A DNA stretch of 64,000 nt from Burkholderiales bacterium. GTDB lineage: Bacteria > Pseudomonadota > Gammaproteobacteria > Burkholderiales > SG8-41. The translations under genes were made by a program, and so were the position numbers. Below the pieces are notes generated by a model, which did not search any database, had not been told where the DNA came from, and saw nothing but the letters and a program-made list of their open reading frames with translations. Where the stretch lies: NCBI GenBank assembly GCA_036262035.1, contig DATAJS010000031.1:310001-374000 (forward strand). The letters are read 5' to 3'. This document shows positions 28,223 to 41,078 of the stretch, in pieces (position 1 is the stretch's first letter; each line of letters starts with the position of its first letter).

Positions 28223-28329
28223 TTTGGGGGAGGAGGTGCAGGAGCCCGCCGTGGCGGGTTCCTGCTTTCGTACGGCAGCCCGGGTTCAGCTGCCAGCGTC
28301 GTCGTACGTCATTCGTCGACGACGTGCGT

Positions 28330-32559
<4,230 letters not shown>

Positions 32560-32581
32560 CGCACGTCGCGCGCCGGCCCGA

Positions 32582-32611
32582 AGCCCTCGCCCAGCGAGGG
32601 CTGTTTCTTTC
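32582..32611 (+). terminator. Intrinsic terminator after malate synthase
   Basis: 8-bp stem AGCCCTCG (32582-32589) / CGAGGGCT (32595-32602) followed by GTTTCTTTC. It ends 1 nt before the rluE start codon. Confidence 0.65.
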
Positions 32612-33232
32612 GTGAGCACCGTCATCCTGTTGAACAAGCCGTACGGCGTGCTGTGCCAGTTCACCGCCGACGGCGAGCGGCCGACGCTCGCAAAGTTCGT
32701 GTCCACGCCCGACGTCTACCCCGCCGGACGCCTCGACGCCGACAGCGAGGGTCTGGTCGTCCTGACCGACGACGGCGCGCTACAGCACCGCCTCGCCGAT
32801 CCGCGCCACAAGCAGCCCAAGACCTATTTCGTTCAGGTCGAAGGCGAGCCGACGGCAGATGCGCTCGAGCGCCTGCGCGGCGGCGTGCCCCTGGACGGCA
32901 AGCTCACGCGTCCGTCGGACGCCGTGCTCGTCGGCGAGCCGCCGTGGCTCTGGGCGCGCACGCCGCCGGTGCGCTTCCGGCGATTGATCCCCACGTCGTG
33001 GCTGCGGCTCGTCCTGTCCGAAGGGCGCAACCGCCAGGTGCGGCGCATGACGGCGGCGGTCGGCTTCCCGACCCTCCGCCTCATCCGCTACAGCGTCGGC
33101 GACTGGAGCATCGACGGGCTCGCGCCGGGACAATCGCGGGAAATCGAAGTTCCCGGGACACGTCAACCGTTTCGCGGCCGCCGCGTTAGACAGCACGCAA
33201 TCCCGCACCCGTCAAAAAGGAAGATAACGTGA
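32612..33232 (+). CDS. rluE: 23S rRNA pseudouridine synthase, RluE-like
   Basis: 206 aa RsuA-family pseudouridine synthase without an S4 domain, as in RluE (U2457 of 23S rRNA). Catalytic Asp lies in [10 protein letters not shown] at about residue 42; L-N-K-P-Y-G-V-L at the start and [10 protein letters not shown] near 140 are family motifs. The start is GTG 32612, with no clear ribosome-binding site because the malate synthase terminator lies directly before it; a later start would delete the first beta strand. Confidence 0.85.
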   Translation: MSTVILLNKPYGVLCQFTADGERPTLAKFVSTPDVYPAGRLDADSEGLVVLTDDGALQHRLADPRHKQPKTYFVQVEGEPTADALERLRGGVPLDGKLTRPSDAVLVGEPPWLWARTPPVRFRRLIPTSWLRLVLSEGRNRQVRRMTAAVGFPTLRLIRYSVGDWSIDGLAPGQSREIEVPGTRQPFRGRRVRQHAIPHPSKRKIT

Positions 33233-33429
33233 AGAAACTGCTCCCGCTCCTGATCGCTGCCATGTTCGCCGCCGTCTCGTTCAGCGCCGCTGCGCAAGCG
33301 CCCGCGCCGTCGAGCGACACCCCGGCCGCCACCGAGAAGAAGCCGAAGAAAGCCAAGAAAGCGAAGAAGGCCAAGAAGTCGAAGAAGACCGACGACGCCG
33401 CGGCCCCCGCTGCTGCGCCGGCGAAGTAA
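33229..33429 (+). CDS. Small exported Lys/Ala-rich protein
   Basis: 66 aa. A clear signal peptide ([16 protein letters not shown], cleavage after A-A-A-Q-A near 25) is followed by a mature peptide of about 42 residues with a K-K-A-K-K-A repeat and Pro/Ala tails. Strongly basic and low-complexity, so probably disordered, perhaps binding anionic envelope polymers; no established function. It overlaps the rluE stop by 4 bp (ATG within GTGAAG/TGA context: start codon 33229 is GTG). Followed by a terminator. Confidence 0.7.
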   Translation: MKKLLPLLIAAMFAAVSFSAAAQAPAPSSDTPAATEKKPKKAKKAKKAKKSKKTDDAAAPAAAPAK

Positions 33430-33452
33430 TCCGGTCTCACGCCGAACCATTG

Positions 33453-33480
33453 AAGCGGGCCGCGAGGCCCGCTTTTCATT
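33453..33480 (+). terminator. Intrinsic terminator after the Lys-rich peptide gene
   Basis: 9-bp stem AAGCGGGCC (33453-33461) / GGCCCGCTT (33466-33474), loop GCGA, followed by TTCATTT. Confidence 0.75.
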
Positions 33481-33544
33481 TGCAGCGTCTAAAATAACGC
33501 GTAGCCGCGGCCCCGCGGCGCAATCCCGCCTCGCGCGGCGCCAC

Positions 33545-34696
33545 ATGACCTCCAGCAAAAGAATCGTCGTCGGCATGTCCGGCGGCGTCGATTCATCGGT
33601 CGCGGCCCTGCTCCTCAAACAGCAGGGCTTTGATGTCGTCGGCCTCTTCATGAAGAACTGGGAAGACGACGATGACGACGAATACTGCAGCTCCCGCCAG
33701 GACCTGATCGATGCGGTCGCGGTCGCCGACCGCATCGGCATCGACATCGAAGCGGTCAACTTCTCGGCCGAGTACAAGGAGCGCGTGTTCAGCGAGTTCC
33801 TCACCGAATACTCGGCCGGCCGCACGCCGAATCCCGACGTGCTGTGCAACGCCGAGATCAAGTTCCGCGCGTTCCTCGACCATGCGATGTCGCTCGGCGC
33901 GGATTACATCGCGACCGGTCACTACGCGCAGACGCGCGAAGTCGACGGCCTGCACCAGCTTCTCAAGGCCGAGGACGGCTCCAAGGACCAGAGCTACTTC
34001 CTCTATCGGCTGAACCAGGCGCAGCTCGCGAAGACGATCTTCCCGCTCGGCGGTCTCTACAAGCGCGAGGTGCGCGAGATCGCCCGGCGCGAGGGCCTGG
34101 CCAACCACGACAAGAAGGACTCGACCGGGATCTGCTTCGTCGGCGAACGTCCGTTCCGCGAGTTCCTCAACCGCTACCTGCCGTCCAATCCCGGCGAGAT
34201 CTGGACGCTCGACGGCAAGCTCGTCGGCCAGCACATGGGACTCATGTTCTACACGCTCGGACAGCGTCAGGGCCTGGGCATCGGCGGCCAGGCGCACGGC
34301 GACGGCGACGCCTGGTACGTCGTCGACAAGGACATGAAGAAGAACCGGCTCATCGTCGTACAGGGGCGCGACAGCCGCGCGCTGTACTCGCACCGGCTGA
34401 CCGCGGTCCAGCTCTCGTGGATCAGCGGCAGCCCGGCACCGTGCAACTGGGTCTACGGCGGCAAGACGCGCTACCGGCAGAAGGACGCGCCGTGCGCCGT
34501 CGCCGAGTGCGGTCCCGAGCGCTGCACGATCGATTTCGCCGAAGCGCAATGGGCCGTGACGCCCGGTCAGTCGGTGGTGTTGTACGAGAGCCGGGTCTGC
34601 CTCGGCGGAGGCATCATCGAAGCGGCGGTGAAAGGGGATGCCGCATCGGCGTCGCCCGGCTGTCCGAGCGGCACCGTCGTCCCGCCGGCAGCGTGA
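33545..34696 (+). CDS. mnmA: tRNA 2-thiouridine(34) synthase
   Basis: Adds sulfur to U34 of tRNA-Lys, -Glu and -Gln. 383 aa. PP-loop G-M-S-G-G-V-D-S-S is at residues 10-18; catalytic Cys101 lies in [10 protein letters not shown] and the persulfide Cys in G-I-C-F-V-G-E-R near 200. It is convergent with the GST gene. In selenium-using bacteria the 2-thiouridine made here can be converted to 2-selenouridine by SelU; no selU is seen in the window. Confidence 0.96.
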   Translation: MTSSKRIVVGMSGGVDSSVAALLLKQQGFDVVGLFMKNWEDDDDDEYCSSRQDLIDAVAVADRIGIDIEAVNFSAEYKERVFSEFLTEYSAGRTPNPDVLCNAEIKFRAFLDHAMSLGADYIATGHYAQTREVDGLHQLLKAEDGSKDQSYFLYRLNQAQLAKTIFPLGGLYKREVREIARREGLANHDKKDSTGICFVGERPFREFLNRYLPSNPGEIWTLDGKLVGQHMGLMFYTLGQRQGLGIGGQAHGDGDAWYVVDKDMKKNRLIVVQGRDSRALYSHRLTAVQLSWISGSPAPCNWVYGGKTRYRQKDAPCAVAECGPERCTIDFAEAQWAVTPGQSVVLYESRVCLGGGIIEAAVKGDAASASPGCPSGTVVPPAA

Positions 34697-34699
34697 CGC

Positions 34700-35311
34700 T
34701 TACGCGCTCGGCGGCACGCTGTCCCTGAAGGACGGCCGCTGCGCGAGCTTGTCGGCAAGCCGCGCCAGGTTGGGATAGGCGTCGCGCCACTGGACTTCCG
34801 GCAGGCGCAGGTCGATGAAGCCGAGACAACAGCCGACCGCGATGTCCGACAGGTTGAAGAACCCGCCGCAGCACCACGCGCGCTGCGCGAGGTCCTTCGA
34901 CATGGCGTGCAGGCTGCGATCGATCTTCGCCTGCTGGCGTGCGATCCACGCGTCATACTGGAACTGCTCGGGCCTGCGCTTCTCCATCACCAGCGCGACC
35001 ACCGCGTCGGTGCAGCCGTCGGCGAGCGCTTCCCAGCGACGCACCTGAATGCGCTGGCGCGTGTCTTCGGGAAACAACTTGGTGACGGGGCTCGCGTTGT
35101 CGAGGTATTCGGCGATGACGCGCGAATCGAAGATCGTGGTGTCGTCGTCGAGCACGAGCACCGGGACCTTGCCGAGCGGATTGTAGGCGGAGACCTGCGT
35201 CGCGTCGTCGTAGGGAGGATCGACGATGAAGTCGTAATCGATGCGCTTCTCCGCCAGCACGACCCGGGCTTTGCGCGTATACGGGCTGGTCGGAGTACCT
35301 ATGAGCTTCAT
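34700..35311 (-). CDS. Glutathione S-transferase family protein
   Basis: 203 aa from ATG 35311. N-terminal thioredoxin-fold GST domain with L-I-G-T-P-T-S-P-Y-T-R-K-A-R (catalytic Ser/Tyr position, no Cys), cis-Pro loop K-V-P-V-L and D-S-R-V-I-A-E-Y-L-D, then an all-helical C-terminal domain. Close in pattern to YibF-type GSTs. On the minus strand a TATAAT box at 35340-35345 lies 29 nt upstream. Divergent from the selenoprotein gene, which also has a thioredoxin-fold domain and a domain from a superfamily with thiol-dependent members. Confidence 0.87.
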   Translation of the reverse strand: MKLIGTPTSPYTRKARVVLAEKRIDYDFIVDPPYDDATQVSAYNPLGKVPVLVLDDDTTIFDSRVIAEYLDNASPVTKLFPEDTRQRIQVRRWEALADGCTDAVVALVMEKRRPEQFQYDAWIARQQAKIDRSLHAMSKDLAQRAWCCGGFFNLSDIAVGCCLGFIDLRLPEVQWRDAYPNLARLADKLAQRPSFRDSVPPSA

Positions 35312-35339
35312 CGAGTTCGATACGCGCGAAAGGGCCATC

Positions 35340-35345
35340 ATTATA
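35340..35345 (-). promoter_or_regulatory. -10 box for the GST gene
   Basis: Perfect TATAAT on the minus strand, 29 nt before the GST start; the -35 region is weak. It lies in the 117-bp gap shared with the divergent selenoprotein gene. Confidence 0.5.
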
Positions 35346-35428
35346 GCATCGCGTCGCCGCAAGCTTGCGCGCAGCGCCGCGTCCGGAGTAGCCTTCCCCC
35401 TCCCTCCTCTTTCCGAATGGAATCCCGC

Positions 35429-36202
35429 ATGAATACCGTGGCAGAGAAGTTCACCCTCTTCACCCAGCCTGGTTGAAGCAGCTGTCTCAGGGCGAAAGAG
35501 TTTCTTTCGCGTAAAGGCATCGATTTCGAAGCGGTCGACGTGCTGAACGACGCCGGCGGCCGCGAGCGTCTGCTCAAGTTCGGCGTGCGCAACGTCCCCA
35601 TCGTCGCCAAGGGCGAGAGCTTCGTCTTCGGGGCGAACCTCGAGGACGTCGCCGAGTTCGTCGGCCTACAGGGCACCGGCCATACGCCGCTGCCCCCGGA
35701 TGTGCTCGTCAACCGCTGGCTCGACGTGCTGCGCACCGCGCAGCGCCTCGTGCGGCAGCTTCCCGACAACGCCATGGCCGAGCGCGTGATTCCGAACCGC
35801 GACCGCTCGATCCGTCTCCTGGTGCATCACATCTTCCGCATCGGCGAAGCGTTCCTCGAGACCACGACGAACAACGTCGAGTACGCGATCCAGCATGCGA
35901 ACGTGCCGCCGAAGGAAGGCACGTTCACCAAGGGCTCCGAGGTCGCGCAGTACGGCGATGAAGTCATCTCGAATCTCGACGCATGGTGGAAAGGCCTGTC
36001 GGACAAGTCCGGCCAGCAGAAGCTGCCGACCTTCTACGGGCCGCAGCCGCTGCATCAGTTGCTCGAGCGCTCGACGTGGCATTCGGCGCAGCACGCGCGG
36101 CAGCTCGCCGCGGTGCTCGAGCGCTACGGCGTCACGCCCGACAAGCCGCTCACGCCCGAACAGCTCCAGGGCCTGCCGCTGCCCGAGAGGCTCTGGGAAT
36201 AA
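35429..36202 (+). CDS. Selenoprotein: glutaredoxin-like (UxxC) domain fused to DinB-like domain, in-frame UGA = Sec16
   Basis: 257 residues if the in-frame TGA at 35474-35476 is read as selenocysteine. Residues 8-80 form a glutaredoxin-like domain: F-T-L-F-T-Q-P-G-U16-S-S-C19, then G-I-D-F-E-A-V-D-V and the cis-Pro N-V56-P57-I. U16 takes the place of the first Cys of the usual T-Q-P-x-C-x-x-C active site. Residues 93-257 resemble a DinB/maleylpyruvate-isomerase-like four-helix domain with candidate metal ligands H133/H134 and H218-S-A-Q-H222; members of that superfamily can use low-molecular-weight thiols. Both halves stay in one frame without further stops. A hairpin follows the UGA, and selA, selB and selC lie downstream. 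Start: ATG 35429 or in-frame ATG 35417, neither with a strong ribosome-binding site. A thiol-dependent redox or hydrolase activity is inferred, substrate unknown. It could be misread as a 221-aa DinB protein starting at GTG 35540. Confidence 0.85.
35474..35476 (+). other. UGA selenocysteine codon (Sec16)
   Basis: In-frame TGA at codon 16 of the fusion gene, three codons before TGT (Cys19), matching the first Cys of the glutaredoxin C-x-x-C. The reading frame continues 241 codons to TAA at 36200-36202. Confidence 0.85.
35492..35510 (+). promoter_or_regulatory. Bacterial SECIS-like hairpin
   Basis: Perfect 8-bp stem, 35492-35499 (GCGAAAGA) with 35503-35510 (TCTTTCGC), and a GTT apical loop. 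It begins 15 nt after the UGA, and the loop G is 24 nt after it, inside the range of known bacterial SECIS elements, which lie in the coding region and present a G-U in the loop to SelB. The hairpin also encodes amino acids of the first helix, so its perfect pairing is not needed for the protein alone. Confidence 0.7.
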
Positions 36203-36221
36203 CCGCTACTCGCCGCGCCGG

Positions 36222-36245
36222 AAAGCCGCGCCCCGCGCGGCTTTT
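36222..36245 (+). terminator. Intrinsic terminator after the selenoprotein gene
   Basis: Perfect 10-bp stem AAAGCCGCGC (36222-36231) / GCGCGGCTTT (36235-36244) running into a T5. It separates the selenoprotein gene from selA, so the two are probably transcribed independently. Confidence 0.8.
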
Positions 36246-36375
36246 TCGTTTCTGTCGCGGCCTCGCGCAGCGCGTTACACTACCCGGCTCCACCAGGCTT
36301 CACCCCCGTCATGCCATCACCGTGCAGCGAACGCCGCGGAACGCCGCGGCTCGCCGATCATCTTTGGAGCGTGCG

Positions 36376-37788
36376 ATGTTGAACCCCGCCGCAGCCGCGC
36401 GTCGCGCGCTGCCCTCGGTGGATCGCCTGCTCAACGACGGCCGGCTCAAAGCGCTCATCGATCGCTACGGTCGGCCGCTCGTAGTCGAAACGGTCCGCAG
36501 CGGGCTCGACCGCGCCCGCGCTTCTCTCGCATCCGAAAGCACCGCAGCGTTCGACGACGCGGTATTCATCGAGTCGTGCGCGCAGGCGCTCGATCGCGCG
36601 ACGCAGCGCTCGTTGAAGCGCGTCTTCAACGTGACCGGCACCGTGCTGCACACCAACCTCGGCCGCGCGGTGATGCCGAAGTGCGCGGCCGAAGCCGTGA
36701 TGGAAGCGATGATGCAGCCCGCCAACCTCGAGTTCGATCTGGGCGGCGCCGCGCGCGGCGAGCGCGACAGCCACATCGAGCGCTGGCTGACGCGGCTCAC
36801 CGGCGCCGAAGGCGCGATCGTCGTCAACAACAACGCCGCCGCGGTGTATCTCGTGCTGAATACGCTCGGCGCGAAGAAGGAAGTGATCGTCTCGCGCGGC
36901 GAGCTGATCGAGATCGGCGGCGCGTTCCGCATTCCCGACATCATGTCGCGCTCGGGCGCGAAGCTCACCGAGGTCGGCACGACGAACCGCACGCATCTCA
37001 AGGACTACGCCGAGGCGATCGGCCCGCGCACCGCCGCACTGATGAAGGTGCACACCAGCAACTACGTGATCCAGGGATTCACAGCGAGCGTGCCGGAGGC
37101 TGAGCTCGCGAAGCTCGCGCACGAGCACGACCTGCCGCTCATCGACGACCTCGGCAGCGGCATGCTCGTCGATCTCGAAGAATACGGGCTGCCGCACGAG
37201 CCCACACCGCGCGAAGCGCTCGCCGCCGGCGCGGACATCGTCACCTTCAGCGGGGACAAGCTGCTCGGCGGACCGCAGGCGGGGCTCATCGTCGGCCGCA
37301 AGGACCTCATCGCGCGCATCCGCAAGAATCCGATGAAGCGCGCGCTGCGCGTGGACAAGATGACGCTCGCCGCGCTCGAAGCGGTGCTGCAGCTCTATTC
37401 GAATCCCGAGCGCCTCAAGCAGGAGCTGCCGACGATCCGCCACCTCACGCGCACGCGGCTGGAGATCGAACAGCAGGCGCAGCGCCTCCTGCCCGCGGTG
37501 ACGCGCGCACTGAACGGCAAAGCCGGCGCGCGCATCGTCGAATGCTCGAGCCAGATCGGCAGCGGCTCGCTGCCGGTCGACTCGCTGCCGAGCGCAGGCA
37601 TCGCGGTCGAAGGCTTGGCTAAGAACAAGAGCTCCGCCGCGCAGCGCATCGCCGCCGCATTCAGAGCGCTGCCGGTGCCGGTGATCGGGCGCGTCAACGA
37701 AGGCGCTTTCCTCATCGACCTGCGCTGCCTCGACGACGAGGCGGAGTTCACGGCACAGCTCGGCAAGCTCGAGCTCGCCAAGATTTAG
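36376..37788 (+). CDS. selA: L-seryl-tRNA(Sec) selenium transferase
   Basis: PLP enzyme that converts Ser-tRNA(Sec) to Sec-tRNA(Sec) using selenophosphate. 470 aa; PLP lysine K295 in [10 protein letters not shown] (same number as in the E. coli enzyme), with [17 protein letters not shown] near 82-98 and G-T-T-N-R-T-H near 201. GGAG lies 7 nt before ATG 36376. It is followed by selB after 13 bp, the usual selAB operon. selD, which supplies selenophosphate, is not in the window. Confidence 0.97.
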   Translation: MLNPAAAARRALPSVDRLLNDGRLKALIDRYGRPLVVETVRSGLDRARASLASESTAAFDDAVFIESCAQALDRATQRSLKRVFNVTGTVLHTNLGRAVMPKCAAEAVMEAMMQPANLEFDLGGAARGERDSHIERWLTRLTGAEGAIVVNNNAAAVYLVLNTLGAKKEVIVSRGELIEIGGAFRIPDIMSRSGAKLTEVGTTNRTHLKDYAEAIGPRTAALMKVHTSNYVIQGFTASVPEAELAKLAHEHDLPLIDDLGSGMLVDLEEYGLPHEPTPREALAAGADIVTFSGDKLLGGPQAGLIVGRKDLIARIRKNPMKRALRVDKMTLAALEAVLQLYSNPERLKQELPTIRHLTRTRLEIEQQAQRLLPAVTRALNGKAGARIVECSSQIGSGSLPVDSLPSAGIAVEGLAKNKSSAAQRIAAAFRALPVPVIGRVNEGAFLIDLRCLDDEAEFTAQLGKLELAKI

Positions 37789-37801
37789 CGGAATCCCACC
37801 C

Positions 37802-39820
37802 ATGATCGTCGCGACTGCGGGACACATCGACCACGGCAAGACGCTGCTCGTGCGCACGCTCACCGGCGTCGACACCGACCGGCTGCCCGAAGAGAAAGCG
37901 CGCGGCATCTCGATCGACCTGGGCTTCGCCTACCTGCCGCTCCCCGGCGGACAGGTCATCGGCTTCGTCGACGTTCCCGGGCACGAGCGCTTCATCCGCA
38001 ACATGCTCGCCGGCGTGTGCGGCATCGATTTCGCGCTGCTCGTGGTGGCGGCGGACGACGGCGTGATGCCGCAGACCGTCGAGCACCTGCACATCCTCGA
38101 CCTGCTGCACGTGAAGCGCGGCGCGGCGGTGATCACCAAGTCCGACCGCGTCGACGCCGGCCGCGTGCGCGAGGTCGAAGCGCAAGTTCAAGCGCTGCTG
38201 CAGCCGACCCAGCTCGCCGATGCGAAAGTGCTCGCGGTCTCGGCGGTGACCGGCGCGGGCATGGAAGCGCTCAAGGCGATGCTCGTCGCCGAAGCGACGC
38301 GCGCGGGCCGCAGCGCAGCCGCGGGCGAGCACTTCCGCTACGCGGTGGATCGCACGTTCACGGTCTCCGGCAGCGGCACCGTCGTCACCGGCACCGTTTT
38401 CAACGGAACCGTGAAGACCGGCGACAAGCTCGTCGTCTCGCCCGCCGGGCTCGAAGTGCGCGTGCGCGGCATCCAGATCCAGGGCAAGTCCGCGGAACGC
38501 GCGAGCGCCGGCGAGCGCTGCGCGCTCAACCTCACCGGCGCCGATCTCTCGTCGGTCCATCGCGGCGACTGGGTGCTCGCGCCGGCGATCCACAAGCCGA
38601 CCCGACGCGTCGACGCGCGAGTGACCGTGCTGGCGAGCGAAGAGCACGCGCTCGAGCACTGGACACCGGTGCACCTGCATCTGGCGACGAGCGACGTGAC
38701 CGCTCGCGTGGCGACGCGGCGCGGGACTTCGGTCGCGCCCGGCGCCAGCGCGGTGGTGCAGCTCGTCCTCGACCAGCCGATCGGCGCGCTGCGCGGTGAC
38801 CGCTTCATCCTGCGCGACCAGTCGGCGACACGCACCGTCGGCGGCGGCTTCGTCCTCGATCCTTATGCGCCCGCCACTCGCCGCAGCAGCGCCCAGCGCG
38901 TCGCCGAGCTCGAAGCGCTGGAGCACGACACGCCCGAACAAGCGCTTGCAGCGCTGCTCGCGGCGACGGAGAAACCGATCGACCTGGCGCGGCTGGAGAC
39001 GACCTACAACATGACGCCGGAGCGCGCGGCGGAGCTCTACCGCGCCACGGAGATCGTTCAGATCGGCAAGGATTCGCGCCTCGGCATGACCGCCTCGCGG
39101 GTGAAGGCGATCGGCGACGCCGTCGTGTCGAGCCTCACCGCTTTCCATCGCAGCAATCCCCAGGCGGCGGGACACGAAGTCGAGCCGCTGCGCGCGGCGA
39201 CCGCCGCCGATCTCTCTGCCGACGCCTATGCGTCCATCCTGCGCAAGCTTGCCGACGAGCGAAAGATCGAGACCAGCGGCTCGATCGCACGTCTTCCCGG
39301 CCACAACGCCACCGCGAACGCCGCCGACGACCGCATGTGGCAGACCGTCAGGCCCGCGCTCGAGGCCGCCGCGTTCAACGCGCCGCCGATCAAGGACCTC
39401 GCGGCGCAGCTCAAGATCAAGGAGCCCCTGCTCAAGGACTTCCTGTATCGCAAGGCCAAGACCGGTGAGGTCATGCGCGTGACCACCGACCGCTTCTATA
39501 CCAAGTCGACGCTCGCCACGCTCGCCGCAGTGGCGCAGGCGACGGCGCAAGCGCAGCCGGCGGGGCAGTTCACCGCCGCGCAGTACCGCGATTTCACCGG
39601 CGTCGGCCGCAGTCTCGCGATCGAGATCCTCGAGTTCCTCGACACGCTGGGCATCACCCAGCGCATCGGCGATGCGCGCAAGATGCGCAAGGACTTCGTA
39701 CCGATCCTCGGCGCCGCGACCGCGCCGCCTCCGCCGCCCAAGGCCGCCGCGCCCGCCAAACCGCCGGCCGCCCGGCCCGCCCAGCCGCAGCGCCGGCCGT
39801 TCAACAACTATCGAAGATAA
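37802..39820 (+). CDS. selB: Selenocysteine-specific translation elongation factor SelB
   Basis: GTPase that brings Sec-tRNA(Sec) to UGA codons marked by SECIS hairpins. 672 aa. G1 loop G-H-I-D-H-G-K-T at 7-14, switch region [14 protein letters not shown], and G4 T-K-S-D. EF-Tu-like domains 2-3 are followed by winged-helix domains (about 370-640) that bind the SECIS. The last 35 residues form a Pro/Ala-rich tail ending in basic residues (R-R-P-F-N-N-Y-R-R), absent from the 614-aa E. coli protein; role unknown. Second gene of selAB. Confidence 0.96.
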   Translation: MIVATAGHIDHGKTLLVRTLTGVDTDRLPEEKARGISIDLGFAYLPLPGGQVIGFVDVPGHERFIRNMLAGVCGIDFALLVVAADDGVMPQTVEHLHILDLLHVKRGAAVITKSDRVDAGRVREVEAQVQALLQPTQLADAKVLAVSAVTGAGMEALKAMLVAEATRAGRSAAAGEHFRYAVDRTFTVSGSGTVVTGTVFNGTVKTGDKLVVSPAGLEVRVRGIQIQGKSAERASAGERCALNLTGADLSSVHRGDWVLAPAIHKPTRRVDARVTVLASEEHALEHWTPVHLHLATSDVTARVATRRGTSVAPGASAVVQLVLDQPIGALRGDRFILRDQSATRTVGGGFVLDPYAPATRRSSAQRVAELEALEHDTPEQALAALLAATEKPIDLARLETTYNMTPERAAELYRATEIVQIGKDSRLGMTASRVKAIGDAVVSSLTAFHRSNPQAAGHEVEPLRAATAADLSADAYASILRKLADERKIETSGSIARLPGHNATANAADDRMWQTVRPALEAAAFNAPPIKDLAAQLKIKEPLLKDFLYRKAKTGEVMRVTTDRFYTKSTLATLAAVAQATAQAQPAGQFTAAQYRDFTGVGRSLAIEILEFLDTLGITQRIGDARKMRKDFVPILGAATAPPPPPKAAAPAKPPAARPAQPQRRPFNNYRR

Positions 39821-39830
39821 GGACATCCCC

Positions 39831-40742
39831 ATGGCCCAGCCCCAGTACGACGTGATCGTCATCGGCGAAGGCGTGAGCGGTCTGACCGCCGCCGGCGCGC
39901 TCGCGAAGCAAGGACTCAAAGTCGCCTCGATCGAAGGCACGCTCTTCGGCGGGCTCGTCATCAACGTGAACGACCTCGAGCCCGCCCCCGAAGGGCGCCC
40001 TCACTCCGGCGCGGAGCTCGCGTCCGAGATCATGGGCGCGAACTCCGAAGCGGGCGTGAACAGCATCCAGGAGCCGGTCACCGCGATTCGCAGCACGGGC
40101 GACGTGCACGAGGTGGTCACCGAGTCCGGCACGCACACCGCGCGGCGTGTCGTCGTCGCTTCGGGCGCACGCCTCAAGCGCCTCGGCGTGCCCGGCGAGA
40201 TGGAGTTCGAAGGCCGCGGCGTATCGCAGTGCGCCGACTGCGACGGCCCGATGTATCAGAACGAGGCGGTCGTGGTCGTCGGCGGCGGCGACTCGGCGCT
40301 GCAGGAAGCGCTGGTGCTCGCCAACTACGCGGACAAGGTGCACCTGGTCCACCGGCGCGATACCTTCCGCGGTGCAGCGCACTTCGCCGAGCAGGTGAAG
40401 GCGAACGACAAGATTTCCGTAGTGTGGAACGCGACGGTGGACGCGATCGCCGGCGGCCAGATGGTGGAAAAGGCGCGCATCAAGCACAGCGACGGGCGCA
40501 GCGAGGAGATCCCCTGCGCCGGCGTGTTCGCCTACATCGGCCTCGAGCCGAACGCCGACTTTCTCCCCGAGAACGTCAAGCGCGACGCCGGCGGCCAGGT
40601 CGCGACCGACGACGAGCTCCAGACCAGCGTTCCCGGCATTTATGCGATCGGCGCGGTGCGCAGCGGCTACGGCGGCGCGCTGACCGATGCGATCGGCGAG
40701 GCCGAGCGCGTTGCAGCAACGCTGCGCGGCCAGCTCGCGTAA
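39831..40742 (+). CDS. Thioredoxin-reductase-like FAD/NAD(P) oxidoreductase
   Basis: 303 aa. FAD loop V-I-G-E-G-V-S-G at 10-17, redox-active C134-A-D-C137 at the TrxB position, NAD(P) loop V-G-G-G-D-S-A in the 150s, and the C-terminal G-A-V-R-S-G-Y block in place of the usual TrxB A-G-D-V. A-A-G-G at 37-50 is shortened compared with TrxB. It starts 10 bp after selB, with AAGG upstream, so it is probably in the selAB operon. A role as reductant of the selenoglutaredoxin or in generating selenide is attractive but inferred from position only; it may be a general TrxB paralogue. Confidence 0.85.
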   Translation: MAQPQYDVIVIGEGVSGLTAAGALAKQGLKVASIEGTLFGGLVINVNDLEPAPEGRPHSGAELASEIMGANSEAGVNSIQEPVTAIRSTGDVHEVVTESGTHTARRVVVASGARLKRLGVPGEMEFEGRGVSQCADCDGPMYQNEAVVVVGGGDSALQEALVLANYADKVHLVHRRDTFRGAAHFAEQVKANDKISVVWNATVDAIAGGQMVEKARIKHSDGRSEEIPCAGVFAYIGLEPNADFLPENVKRDAGGQVATDDELQTSVPGIYAIGAVRSGYGGALTDAIGEAERVAATLRGQLA

Positions 40743-40760
40743 CAGGCCGCCGTACGAGGG

Positions 40761-40788
40761 TTGGAAAGCGGCGCGGAAGTTGTAGAAT
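40761..40788 (+). promoter_or_regulatory. Sigma-70 promoter upstream of the small ORF and selC
   Basis: TTGGAA (40761-40766) and TAGAAT (40783-40788) with a 16-nt spacer. Transcription would start near 40795 and could run through the small ORF into selC. Confidence 0.5.
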
Positions 40789-40826
40789 CGAAGGCTTTCC
40801 CGAACGATCTACCCGAGGATTCCATC

Positions 40827-41018
40827 GTGTCCGAAAAAGAATCCACCGCATCCCAGGCGGACGCGCGCCGTCAGTTCTGGCTACAGCAATACGCGACGGC
40901 TTTCACGGTCGGCGACAAGCGCGCCGCCGCCGTGGCGCTCCAGTTCGCGCAGCAATACAACAAGTCGGTCATCACCGCAAAACGCAAACTCGGCAAGAGC
41001 GAGCCGCAGCAGGCCTGA
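40827..41018 (+). CDS. Small hypothetical protein between trxB-like gene and selC
   Basis: 63 aa from GTG 40827, with GAGGA 7 nt upstream. Soluble, mostly helical and Gln/Ala/Lys-rich (R-Q-F-W-L-Q-Q-Y-A, then V-A-L-Q-F-A-Q-Q-Y-N-K). No cysteines, signal peptide or membrane segment. No family recognised. It has its own probable promoter and stops 60 bp before selC. A link to selenium is suggested only by location. Confidence 0.6.
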   Translation: MSEKESTASQADARRQFWLQQYATAFTVGDKRAAAVALQFAQQYNKSVITAKRKLGKSEPQQA

Positions 41019-41060
41019 CGCGGTCGATCTTCACTCCCGGTCGCGGCGTGCAGCGGCTGG

Positions 41061-41066
41061 TAAAAT
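41061..41066 (+). promoter_or_regulatory. Possible -10 box of selC
   Basis: TAAAAT ending 12 nt before the tRNA 5' end. No good -35 box at the right distance, so read-through from the promoter at 40761-40788 is the alternative. Confidence 0.4.
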
Positions 41067-41078
41067 CCTGCACGCAAC

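Noticed and set aside
35540-36202. Stand-alone DinB-family gene starting at GTG 35540
   Set aside because: It would discard the glutaredoxin active site and first strand, whose residues are encoded in the same frame on both sides of the UGA. The nearby selA, selB and tRNA-Sec and the hairpin make recoding the better reading.
35429-36202. Pseudogene or sequencing error at the TGA
   Set aside because: The stop falls exactly at the catalytic Cys position, the rest of the frame is intact for 241 codons, and the Sec machinery is adjacent. A one-base TGC-to-TGA error cannot be fully excluded from sequence alone.
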